Part shown: in pieces, positions 25,632-33,493 of the stretch
How positions within the stretch are numbered: the stretch's first letter is position 1
How the letters are laid out: each line of letters opens with the position of its first letter
Assembly (NCBI RefSeq): GCF_002993285.1
Contig: NZ_CP027433.1
Span: 2,170,001-2,234,000 of the forward strand
Direction: 5' to 3'
DNA length: 64,000 bases
Source of the DNA: Gordonia iterans
GTDB taxonomy: Bacteria > Actinomycetota > Actinomycetes > Mycobacteriales > Mycobacteriaceae
The notes under the pieces: generated by a model
What the model saw: only the letters and a program-made list of their open reading frames with translations
The model's database searches: none
What the model was told of the DNA's origin: nothing
Translations under genes and position numbers: made by a program

Positions 25632-26353
25632 ATCCGGCACCGGTGGCGTTCTTGGGGGCGACCGACTTCCTCGACATCGAGCACGAGTCCGTCCGGGCAT
25701 TCACCGCCGCCGCGGTTGGGGATGCGAGCACCGACCGGGACAAGGCCAATCGCCTCTTCACCGCCGTCCGTGACCAGATCTGGTACGACCCCTACACGGT
25801 GTCGGACAATCCCGCCCACTATCGAGCCAGCTTCGTCCTCGAGTCCGGGCGCGCCTATTGCGTCCCGAAGGCGGTGCTCTTGACCGCGGTGTGCCGAGCG
25901 GCAGGGATTCCGGCGCTGCTGGGTTTCGCTGACGTCCGCAATCACCTGCAGACCGAAGCGCTGCGAGCGCTCATGGGCGGCACAGACCTGTTCGTCTATC
26001 ACGGCTACAGCCGTCTCTACATCGACGGCCGGTGGTTGAAGGCGACGCCTGCGTTCAACACCGAGTTGTGTGCGCGTTTCGGTGTGCCGCCGGTGGATTT
26101 CGACGGTGATCGCGACGCACTCCTGCACGCCTTCACCGCCGACGGAGCCCAGCATATGGAGTACGTCCGCGAGCGCGGCATCTTCGACGATCTGCCTTTG
26201 AACGCGATCCTGACCGAGCTTCGGCATACCTATGGACCGTTGATGTTCAAGCGCGCTGACGTGATCGCTGACGCTTTCACCGACACACCCACCAGCCGCA
26301 CCCAGCCCGACGGGATCTCCGGTGGGTTCCACTCACCCCTGGAGGACCGATGA
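25628..26353 (+). CDS. Transglutaminase-like (papain-fold) protein with altered triad
   Basis: A 241-aa protein with a transglutaminase-like core. Cys78 in AYCVPKAVLLTAVCRAAGI and His125 in YHGYSRLYIDGRW match the catalytic Cys and His. The third position, usually the Asp of a W-x-x-x-D-P element, is Thr in WLKATPAFN, so the triad may be incomplete or use another acid. It lacks a signal peptide and should be cytosolic. It sits between a P450 and an aldehyde dehydrogenase with ATGA overlaps on both sides, implying a role with a small-molecule substrate rather than protein cross-linking; this is inference. Confidence 0.75.
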   Translation: MNPAPVAFLGATDFLDIEHESVRAFTAAAVGDASTDRDKANRLFTAVRDQIWYDPYTVSDNPAHYRASFVLESGRAYCVPKAVLLTAVCRAAGIPALLGFADVRNHLQTEALRALMGGTDLFVYHGYSRLYIDGRWLKATPAFNTELCARFGVPPVDFDGDRDALLHAFTADGAQHMEYVRERGIFDDLPLNAILTELRHTYGPLMFKRADVIADAFTDTPTSRTQPDGISGGFHSPLEDR

Positions 26354-27879
26354 GCACGGCGACCGCAGCGGACGCCTTGGACGTGTGCAACCCAGCCGAT
26401 GGCCGGCTGATCGCAACCGTCCCTGTGGATGATCGCGAGACCGTGAACGGTGTCGCGGCTGACCTCCGCTGCGCCCAGGTCGGGTGGGTCGAGGCTGGCC
26501 CGCGGCAACGCGCCAGATGGTTGCATCGCTGGCGGGACTGGATCCTGGCTCACACCGACGAGCTCACCGATCTGCTGCAAGCCGAAACGGGCAAGGTGCG
26601 CCCAGATGCCCTCGTGGAGACGACCGCGTCGTGCGAATTCATCACCTACTACGCTGACAACGCCGAGAGGTTTCTCGCTGGCGAGCAGGTCAGGTCCTCG
26701 AGTCTGTTGAGTCTGCCGAAGCGGCTGTCCAAGACCTACCACCCATATCCGGTTGTCGGGCTCATCACGCCCTGGAACTTCCCGATCACCCTCTTCCTCA
26801 TGGATGCAGCGCCCGCGTTGGCTGCCGGATGCGCGGTCCTGGCGAAGTCCTCGGAGGAGACGCCACTGACGTGTGCGCGGGTCGTCGAGGGCTGGCACGA
26901 GATCGGCGCCCCTCCGGTCTTGGCCCATGTTGTGGGTGCCGGCGAAGCGGGTGCGTCGGTGGTGGACGCCGCTGACTTCGTGCAGTTCACCGGCTCGACA
27001 GCCACCGGGCGTGCGGTCGCGATCCGCTGCGCCGAGCACCTGAAGCCGGTGAGCCTGGAGCTGGGCGGTAAGGATCCGGCGATAGTGCTGGAGGACGCCG
27101 ACCTTGCTCGTGCGGTGGAGGGGATCGCGTGGGGCGGTCTGTTCAACGCAGGGCAGGTCTGCATCTCCGTCGAGCGGGTATACGTGGTAGCTGAGATCTA
27201 CGACGAGTTCGTGGCCCGGCTGACGCAGAGGGTGCGCTCCCTGGCCCAGGGTGCGGCGACAGGTGACGACGTGGGTGCGATGGTCACTGCGAGGCAGGTC
27301 GAGATCGCCGATCGCCACGTCAGCCAGGCGGTGGCGGCGGGTGCGCGGGTCCTGGCCGGCGGAACCCGGAGTGCGGTCGGGAACTACTACGCTCCGACCG
27401 TCCTGGTCGGTGTCGACCACACGATGGCTTGCATGACCGAGGAGACCTTCGGCCCCACGATCCCGGTGATGCTGGTCGCGGATGAAGACGAGGCCATCCG
27501 TCTGGCCAACGACTCGGCGTACGGCCTGTCTGCGACGGTGTGGACCCGCGACCACGCTCGGGCACAGCGCATTGCGAAACGCCTGGACGCGGGTGCGGTC
27601 AACATCAACGACGTCTTCAGCAACCTCTTCGCCACCACACTGCCGCACAGTGGATGGAAGGCATCGGGTATCGGTGCGCGGCTCGGCGGTGCCTACGGGC
27701 TGCACAAGTACTGCCGGGTCCAGGCGGTGACCGAGCCGCGGATTCCTGTCCCGGCACGAGAACTCACGTGGTACCCGTACACCTCCCGGCGTGCGGCCAT
27801 CGCCGAAAGAGTATTGCGCGCGGCAGCCGGCCGCGGCCTGTGGCAACGCCTCGGCCTGAACAAGGAGAACAGCAAGTGA
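26350..27879 (+). CDS. Aldehyde dehydrogenase (NAD(P)-dependent)
   Basis: A 509-aa ALDH superfamily enzyme. Visible motifs are ITPWNFPITLFL (cofactor binding), FTGSTATGRAVA (Rossmann), ELGGKDPAIVLEDADL with the general-base Glu, NAGQVCISVERVYV with the catalytic Cys, and EETFGPTIPV. In this context it should oxidise the aldehyde derived from the P450 product to a carboxylic acid. Both ends overlap their neighbours by 4 nt. Confidence 0.93.
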   Translation: MSTATAADALDVCNPADGRLIATVPVDDRETVNGVAADLRCAQVGWVEAGPRQRARWLHRWRDWILAHTDELTDLLQAETGKVRPDALVETTASCEFITYYADNAERFLAGEQVRSSSLLSLPKRLSKTYHPYPVVGLITPWNFPITLFLMDAAPALAAGCAVLAKSSEETPLTCARVVEGWHEIGAPPVLAHVVGAGEAGASVVDAADFVQFTGSTATGRAVAIRCAEHLKPVSLELGGKDPAIVLEDADLARAVEGIAWGGLFNAGQVCISVERVYVVAEIYDEFVARLTQRVRSLAQGAATGDDVGAMVTARQVEIADRHVSQAVAAGARVLAGGTRSAVGNYYAPTVLVGVDHTMACMTEETFGPTIPVMLVADEDEAIRLANDSAYGLSATVWTRDHARAQRIAKRLDAGAVNINDVFSNLFATTLPHSGWKASGIGARLGGAYGLHKYCRVQAVTEPRIPVPARELTWYPYTSRRAAIAERVLRAAAGRGLWQRLGLNKENSK

Positions 27880-28712
27880 CGACGCACATCCCCCACACTG
27901 CCGCCAAGACTGTGGCGATCACCGGCGGAGCCCGCGGCATCGGCTACCAGACCGCGAAGGAGCTGATCCGACGAGGCCACCGCGTCGCCATCGGCGACGT
28001 CGACGAGGCACGTGCCAAAGAGGCCGCCGTCGAGCTCGGGGTGAAGGTCGTCACCCGCCTCGATGTCACCGATCCCGACTCGTTCCGCGAATTTCTCGAC
28101 CTGGTCGAGGGGGGCCTCGGCCCCCTCGACGTGCTGATCAACAACGCGGGCATCATGCCCACCGGGCACGCCCACGAGGAAGCCGACGCGGTGACCCGGC
28201 GGCAGGTCGAGATCAACGTCCTGGGAGTCATCTTCGGGACCAAACTCGCCCTCCAACGGATGCTGCCGCGGCGTGCCGGGCACATCATCAACACCGCATC
28301 ACTGGCCGGTGAGCTCGCCGTACCCGGTCTGGCGACCTATTGCGGCACCAAGTTCGCGGTCATCGGGTTCACTGAGGCAGCACGACAGGAATACCGCAAG
28401 TCCGGGGTCCAGCTGTCCACGGTCCGGCCTACGTTCACCAACACCGAGCTCGTCGCTGGGACGGCTGGGGCCAAGGGACTGCGCAACGCCGAGCCCGAGG
28501 AGATCGCTCGAGCGACAGCCGATCTGATCGAGAATCCGCGTTCTTTCGTGCGTGTCACCCGCCTCGCCGGCGGCATGGTCGCCGCGATGAAGTTCGTCCC
28601 CGGTCGGTTGGCTACCTGGCTCGGATCGGCCCTGGGCACGGACTCGGTGTTCCTCGACGACGTCGACATGAGGATACGCCAGGCCTACCTGGACAGAATC
28701 CGGAGCAACTGA
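27876..28712 (+). CDS. Short-chain dehydrogenase/reductase
   Basis: A 278-aa classical SDR. The cofactor motif is TGGARGIGYQTAKE (about residues 14-27), NNAGIMP is present, and the catalytic Tyr-Lys is in YCGTK after the Ser-containing NTASLAGEL. GDVDEARAKE after the second strand, with Asp at the critical position, suggests NAD rather than NADP. Placed between the aldehyde dehydrogenase and downstream genes, it probably oxidises an alcohol formed by one of the P450s. GTGA overlap with the ALDH stop. Confidence 0.9.
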   Translation: MTTHIPHTAAKTVAITGGARGIGYQTAKELIRRGHRVAIGDVDEARAKEAAVELGVKVVTRLDVTDPDSFREFLDLVEGGLGPLDVLINNAGIMPTGHAHEEADAVTRRQVEINVLGVIFGTKLALQRMLPRRAGHIINTASLAGELAVPGLATYCGTKFAVIGFTEAARQEYRKSGVQLSTVRPTFTNTELVAGTAGAKGLRNAEPEEIARATADLIENPRSFVRVTRLAGGMVAAMKFVPGRLATWLGSALGTDSVFLDDVDMRIRQAYLDRIRSN

Positions 28713-28761
28713 TCCAGTCTTCGAACCCCGTCGTGCGCCGATCCACCGAAGAGGAACTCCT

Positions 28762-29829
28762 ATGCCCCGCAGAACCCTGATCAAGGACTACCCGCATCGG
28801 ATGGCGGGGCATTGCGGCTCTGGCGCGATGCGCGATCTTCTGCACTGGCATGGTCTGGGGTGGGATGGACCGCCCGACGAAGGTCTGGTGTTCGCGCTCG
28901 GTGGCGCGGTGGGGCTATCCTACCTCCGGTCGAGCGACCTCGTCCCACCGCTGTACCTGGTGGGACGAGGTGCCGACTTCGAAGTCGATCTACCCCGCCG
29001 ACTCGGCGGACAGGTCCACGTTCTCACGACCGACGATCCTCGCGAGGGATGGTCATGGGTTCTCGACGAGATCGAAGCAGGCAGACCCAGTCTGGTGTGG
29101 GGCGACATCGGTGAGTTGCCGTACCTGCGGGTCCAGTTGCGGATGAGTCGCCACGATATCGTCGTGATCGGTCACGACGAGGCCGAGGGGATCGCTTTTG
29201 TCGTGGACAATGACCGCGCCGAGGTGCAGGAGGTCCCGCTCGATGCGCTGGCTCGGGCGCGGTCCTCGAAGTCTTTCCCGGAACCGACGCGCCACTGCAC
29301 CTACCGCATCATCTGGCCGGACGCGCTGCCAGACGTGGCGGAAGTAGCGGCAGAGGCATTTCGCCAGTCCGCGGCCAGTATGCGCCGCCCGTCGCAGCCC
29401 GGGATCGTCGATCTCACGACAGCGGCGGCCGGGGCCGAGGGCCTAGCTGCGGTCGTACAGCTGGCGGCCGACGTTCGGACCTGGGCCGATCTTCCGATAG
29501 ACGACCTCGAGATCCTCCTGTTCAGCCTGAGCGCTTTTATCGAGAAGGCAGGTACCGGCGGCGGGCTGTTCCGCCGATTGCTCGCCGATGGCTGCGCGGA
29601 TGTCGCACGCCTGACCGGCGACTTCGCCACCGCTCAACTCGCCGTCTCCGCCAGCCGTTGTGCGCAGGCATGGACCGAGACTGCACGTGCCGGTATCCGG
29701 CGCGACGTTGATGTGCGAGCGCGCGCGGCCGGGATGTCTTTGGCGGCTAGCCGGCTGCCAGAGCTGGAGTTGGACCTGGTCGAGTCCCTGGAGTCTGCTT
29801 CAAGCTCGCTTATGGCTGCAGATCGCTGA
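28762..29829 (+). CDS. BtrH-like N-terminal domain protein with DUF4872-like C-terminus
   Basis: A 355-aa protein. The N-terminus, HRMAGHCGSGAMRDLLHWHG, followed by a Gly-rich FALGGAVGLSYL, matches the BtrH N-terminal domain, a papain-like fold with a Cys right after the first His. BtrH in butirosin synthesis transfers an acyl group from a carrier-protein thioester to an amine. The C-terminal half (about 190-350, helical, Ala-rich) fits the domain often fused to it. GAGGA precedes the ATG. Its occurrence in a P450/ALDH/acyl-CoA ligase operon suggests acyl or amide transfer on the pathway intermediate; no direct evidence. Confidence 0.7.
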   Translation: MPRRTLIKDYPHRMAGHCGSGAMRDLLHWHGLGWDGPPDEGLVFALGGAVGLSYLRSSDLVPPLYLVGRGADFEVDLPRRLGGQVHVLTTDDPREGWSWVLDEIEAGRPSLVWGDIGELPYLRVQLRMSRHDIVVIGHDEAEGIAFVVDNDRAEVQEVPLDALARARSSKSFPEPTRHCTYRIIWPDALPDVAEVAAEAFRQSAASMRRPSQPGIVDLTTAAAGAEGLAAVVQLAADVRTWADLPIDDLEILLFSLSAFIEKAGTGGGLFRRLLADGCADVARLTGDFATAQLAVSASRCAQAWTETARAGIRRDVDVRARAAGMSLAASRLPELELDLVESLESASSSLMAADR

Positions 29830-29903
29830 CAGCCCCACTTTTCCCCGGACGCTCGGTCTCCGGATCGCTGTGTTCGAAGGCAACTCTCTCAACAAGGAAT
29901 GCT

Positions 29904-31537
29904 ATGCAGAGCACGATGATGAACGTCCCGTTGACAACTGCGGCGATTCTGCGCCACGGCTCGAGTGTGCATGGCTCGGCAACCGTGCGGACCTTGCAGC
30001 CCGACGGGAGCGTGAAGGTCGCCTCGTTCGCCGAGATCGGACGGCGGTCCGCCCAGTTGGCCAACGCGTTGCGCGGTTGCGGGATCACAGGCGATGAGCG
30101 CGTCGCAACCTTTATGTGGAACAACCAGGAACATGTGGAAGCCTACTGTGCGGTGCCCTCGATGGGCGCGGTACTGCACACTCTCAATCTACGCCTCGCC
30201 TCAGATCAACTCGTCTACATAGGCAACCACGCCGAGGACCGGGTCGTGATTCTCGACGGAAGCCTGGTCCCGCTGCTGGCCCCCGTGCTGCCGCACATCA
30301 CCAGTGTGCACACCGTCGTCGTGACCGGGGGGGGGTGGACCTCACCCCGCTGCACCGTGACGGGCTCACAGTCGTGGGTTACGAGGAGTTCATCTCCGCT
30401 CAGCCCGAGACGTTCGACTGGCCTGACCTCGATGAGCAGTCAGCAGCCGCCATGTGTTACACCTCCGGTACCACCGGGACCCCCAAAGGCGTCGCCTACA
30501 GCCACCGGTCGACCTACCTGCATTCGATGGCGGCCTGCGCCGCCGACGGACTGCGAGTCGGCTGCGATGACCGGATCCTCGCTATTGTGCCGATGTTCCA
30601 TGCCAACGCCTGGGGACTGGTCTATGCCGCCCTCATGGCAGGTGCCGACCTTCTCATGCCTGACCGGTTCCTGCAGGCCGAGCCGCTGGTACGGCTCATC
30701 GATGCCCAGAAGCCAACCGTCGCAGGCGCGGTCCCGACGATCTGGAACGACGTGCTGAACTTCGTGGAGGCCAACCCCAGCTACGACATCTCCTCTCTCG
30801 GCCTGGTTGCCTGCGGTGGCTCCGCCGTGCCCGTTCACCTGATGGAGATCTTCGAGGAGAAGTACGGCGTACAGGTTGTCCAGGCGTGGGGAATGACCGA
30901 GACCTCGCCGCTGGCCACCGTCGCGCGTCCGCCGGCATCGCTCGACACGCAGGAGCGGTGGCGCCTGCGAGCCACTCAAGGCCGTCCGGTTCCAGGTGTG
31001 GAATTGAGGATCGTCGGCGACGCGGGCAATGAGCTCCCGCACGACGGCGAAGCCGTCGGCGAGCTGCAGGTGCGCGGACCTTGGATCACCGGCTCGTACA
31101 TCGGCGAAGAGGATGACGGGGAGAAGTTTCAGGACGGTTGGTTGCGCACCGGCGACGTCGGTCGGATCGATGAACGCAGTTTCGTCACGCTGACCGACCG
31201 CACAAAGGACGTGATCAAGTCTGGCGGGGAGTGGATCTCCTCGGTCGAGCTCGAACTGCTGCTCGCCGGACACCCCGATGTGCTCGAGGCATCTGTGATC
31301 GGGGTGCCGGACGAGAAGTGGCAGGAACGTCCCCTCGCGGTGATCGTCGTACGTGACGGGCGCGAGCCCACACCTGCCCATCTGCGTGACTTCCTCGTTG
31401 GCAAGGTCGCCAAATGGTGGCTGCCCGAGCGTTGGTGCTTCGTCTCCGAGGTGCCCAAGACCTCGGTCGGCAAGTTCGACAAGAAGCGCCTGCGCTCCCT
31501 GCATGCCGAAGGAGAGCTTGCCGTCGTCGAAATCTAG
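29904..31537 (+). pseudogene. Fatty-acid-CoA ligase (AMP-binding), frameshifted at a G9 run
   Basis: The first frame starts at ATG 29904 (AAGGAA upstream) and covers the N-terminal 140 or so residues through SVHTVVVTGG. After nine consecutive G at 30327-30335, similarity continues in another frame with VDLTPLHRDG and runs to 31537. One added G, or two removed, gives a full ligase of about 543-544 aa. Key motifs are in the second part: CYTSGTTGTPKGVAYSHRS, WGMTETSPL, GWLRTGDVGRID and the catalytic Lys in VGKFDKKRLR. It would activate the carboxylic acid product as acyl-CoA. The shift may be a sequencing error, an inactivating mutation, or slipped-strand variation. Confidence 0.85.
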
Positions 31538-31714
31538 GAATCCTCTCTAGATCATCGAGCACGGGTCCCTGCTCACATCGTGGGGTTAGGATCCGCGGCG
31601 GACAGTCCGACTTCGAGTACCTTGCCCGGCCTTAGTGGTCACGCCTCTCTTCAGTCACGCCGCGAACGCAGACCGGGTGGTGCGACATACCCCACGCTGA
31701 GTCAGCCGAGAACC
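31538..31714. other. No gene seen (end of cluster to transposase remnants)
   Basis: About 180 bp after the ligase stop with no convincing reading frame, hairpin or repeat. It is the right boundary of the oxidation cluster. Confidence 0.5.
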
Positions 31715-31825
31715 TCGCAGGCCAAACCTCGACTGCCGCGCGATCACGGCCACTTGGCGGCCCTGGATACTTCCTGCTGGTACCTGCGAAAATTCCCACC
31801 TGCAGTGCTGGCGGCGGTCCGGTTC
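31715..31825 (+). pseudogene. Fragment of a second Tn3-family transposase
   Basis: About 37 codons reading QAKPRLPRDHGHLAALD and then YLRKFPPAVLAAVRF, homologous to residues about 368-404 of the intact TnpA at 12822 but clearly diverged (for example TSCW for SSYS). The match ends at VRF, where IS3-type sequence begins. It is therefore debris of another Tn3 element, not a copy of the present one. Confidence 0.8.
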
Positions 31826-32625
31826 GACCATCGCAAGGTGTGGGCGATGTGCCGTTGCGACGGGCACCCGGTGTCGCAGGCGACCGTGCTGCGGTGCCTG
31901 CGAGACGAGGGTCTGCTGCCGCCAGCCGCAAGGCTGCGTTCGCCGCCGAGCCCACCGGCCCGAATCAGGTGTAGCGTTTGGACTTCAGTGAGTTCGAGAC
32001 CACCGCTGGCGGGACGTGGCGTATCGCGGATTGCCGGGACTACTGGAGCAAATACGAGCATCCCTGGCATGTGTCGCCGACGGCGAACCAGCACGAACGC
32101 GATCACCGCGATCGAGCGCGCTTTGGCCGACTACGAGCAGTCGTACGACCACCCGCTGGCCGAAACGTGCCCACGCGAGCCCGGCCGTGGTCTCGAGCCC
32201 GCGGCGACGATCGTGACCTACAACGGCGGCCCGTTCCGGTCGTTCCGCTTCGAGGCGTTCGTCACCGCACACCCCGAACTGCGCCACGTCGGTACCCGAG
32301 TCAGGTCGCCGGGCCAGAACGGCTCGCGCGAACGCGGTTTCGGGTCGCTGAAGTACGAGCGACTGTTCCTCGAGGAGATCGATGACGTCTTGGCCGTGGT
32401 GAAGCACGCTGACGCCTACCGGGTCGAGCACAACACCGTCCGGCCGCACGAAGCCATCGCTTGGAACCGGCCGATCCAGATCCACCCTGGCCTGGTCGGC
32501 CCTCGGATCCCCAACTTTCCCCGAGACCGAAAACCTGCCAACTACTTGACACGGGACACGACGACGCAGCAGCGGCCTCGTCCAGGAGTGTTCGATCAAC
32601 GGCTCTGGTATCCCTCACACCCGAA
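31826..32625 (+). pseudogene. Degenerate IS3-type transposase OrfB
   Basis: Starts with the helix-turn-helix-like HRKVWAMCRCDGHPVSQATV, has an amber codon at about 31975 (NQV-stop-RLDFSEFETT, where Trp is expected), and then a frameshift within the ATTGCCGG-to-GAACGCGATC part (NQHE becomes DAITAIERALADYEQ near 32095). The 3' part retains TYNGGPFRSFRFEAF (an Asn-Gly-Gly block near a catalytic Asp, here Tyr-Asn) and the QNGSRERGFGSLKYE block with the catalytic Glu. At least one stop and one shift make it dead. It resembles the IS3/IS481-type integrase core. Confidence 0.75.
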
Positions 32626-32643
32626 TTGAGCCAGAGCCGTTGA
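32596..32643. terminator. 13-bp perfect inverted repeat at the end of the IS3 remnant
   Basis: TCAACGGCTCTGG (32596-32608) pairs perfectly with CCAGAGCCGTTGA (32631-32643) around a 22-nt loop. It could be an intrinsic-type terminator without a U-tract between the remnant and the convergent tetR gene, or the end structure of the decayed insertion element. Confidence 0.5.
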
Positions 32644-32676
32644 CCCGACCTCCGTACGTGCGGGCTTTTGTCGGTT

Positions 32677-33363
32677 TTACTTGCGGGTGTTGTGGTTGTG
32701 GTGGGCGGTGAGGAAATCGTCGACCAGGCGTGCGCAGTCGTGGTGGTCGATGCTGTGCAGCCCGGTGAGGCGAGCGAAGACGATCGGGCCCAGCAGCTGG
32801 ATGATGACGAAGGTGGTGTCGAGGTCGCCGAGGTGGGCGCGGGCCTCAGGGCTGGTGAGGATGTGGTCGAACGGTTCGCGGTAGCGGCGGATGACCTGGG
32901 CGCGCAGGGAGGTGACCGCGCCCGAGTCAGGGGGTGCGCCGGGGTCGGGGGTAATGGATCCCATGGCCAGCCAGGACAGGGTGGTCAGCTGGAGGGGAGC
33001 GTTCTCGATCAGGTCGGCTTGGGCGGTGAGCAACGCGATCAACTGCTCGCGCACGGGCCCGTCGTCGGGTGGGGTGTCCACGCGTGGGAGTAGGCGTTCG
33101 AAGGTGGCCGCGAGCAGGTGGGTGCTGCTGCCGAAGTGCCGGTAGAGGGTGGTGCGCGCGACTTTCGAGGTGCGGGTGACCGCGTCGATGGTGACCGCGT
33201 CGATACCGCCGGTGGCCAGCAGATGGGTGGCCGCGTCGAGCAACCGTGCCCGCGAGCGCGCCAACCGCGGATCGGCCTGATCGAGATCCGCGTCCTGCTC
33301 GCCGGTGGCGGAGTGGGGCGCGGCGGGTCCGGTGCGGGTGTCGGCCTGGTCGCGGGTGGTCAT
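32677..33363 (-). CDS. TetR-family repressor of the adjacent exporter
   Basis: A 228-aa TetR protein. After a polar N-terminal tail of about 35 residues comes the helix-turn-helix ARLLDAATHLLATGGIDAVT with TRTSKVARTTLYRHFGSS (about 40-90); the rest is the variable ligand domain. The ATG at 33363 is chosen because GGAGGT precedes it by about 10 nt; an upstream ATG at 33381 overlaps that site. It is divergent from the MFS exporter with a palindrome in between, the usual layout for local repression relieved by the exporter's substrate. A truncated copy lies at 15905-16397. Confidence 0.9.
   Translation of the reverse strand: MTTRDQADTRTGPAAPHSATGEQDADLDQADPRLARSRARLLDAATHLLATGGIDAVTIDAVTRTSKVARTTLYRHFGSSTHLLAATFERLLPRVDTPPDDGPVREQLIALLTAQADLIENAPLQLTTLSWLAMGSITPDPGAPPDSGAVTSLRAQVIRRYREPFDHILTSPEARAHLGDLDTTFVIIQLLGPIVFARLTGLHSIDHHDCARLVDDFLTAHHNHNTRK
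32701..33184. repeat. 484-bp direct repeat, right copy (tetR segment)
   Basis: Partner of 15914-16397 (same orientation). Bases 32814-33184 are identical to the left copy; 32701-32813 differ at about 11 positions. The abrupt change from 90% to 100% identity suggests the left copy is a recombinant. Confidence 0.9.
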
Positions 33364-33449
33364 GGTCGGGAAGACCTCCAAGGAAACGGGCGGCGGTGAA
33401 TGTGTCCGATTTCGACTCTATCGCAACCACTCTCGCCTGTGATACTCAT

Positions 33450-33466
33450 GGTAGCGAAGCGATACC
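33450..33466. promoter_or_regulatory. Candidate TetR operator between tetR and mfs
   Basis: GGTAGCGAAGCGATACC is a 17-bp imperfect palindrome (GGTA-N-CG-N3-CG-N-TACC) centred in the 130-bp divergent region, about 27 bp before the MFS start. Size, symmetry and position fit a TetR-family operator. The binding protein is inferred from adjacency. Confidence 0.55.
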
Positions 33467-33493
33467 GATGGTTTCGTCGGGTGGGAGGTGCCG

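Noticed and set aside
30321-30345. Programmed ribosomal frameshift in the acyl-CoA ligase
   Set aside because: Ligases of this family are not known to use recoding; a G9 indel error or mutation is simpler, so it is listed as a frameshift.
31580-32629. Single 349-aa hypothetical protein
   Set aside because: It is a chance fusion of a Tn3 transposase fragment and pieces of a frameshifted IS3-type OrfB.
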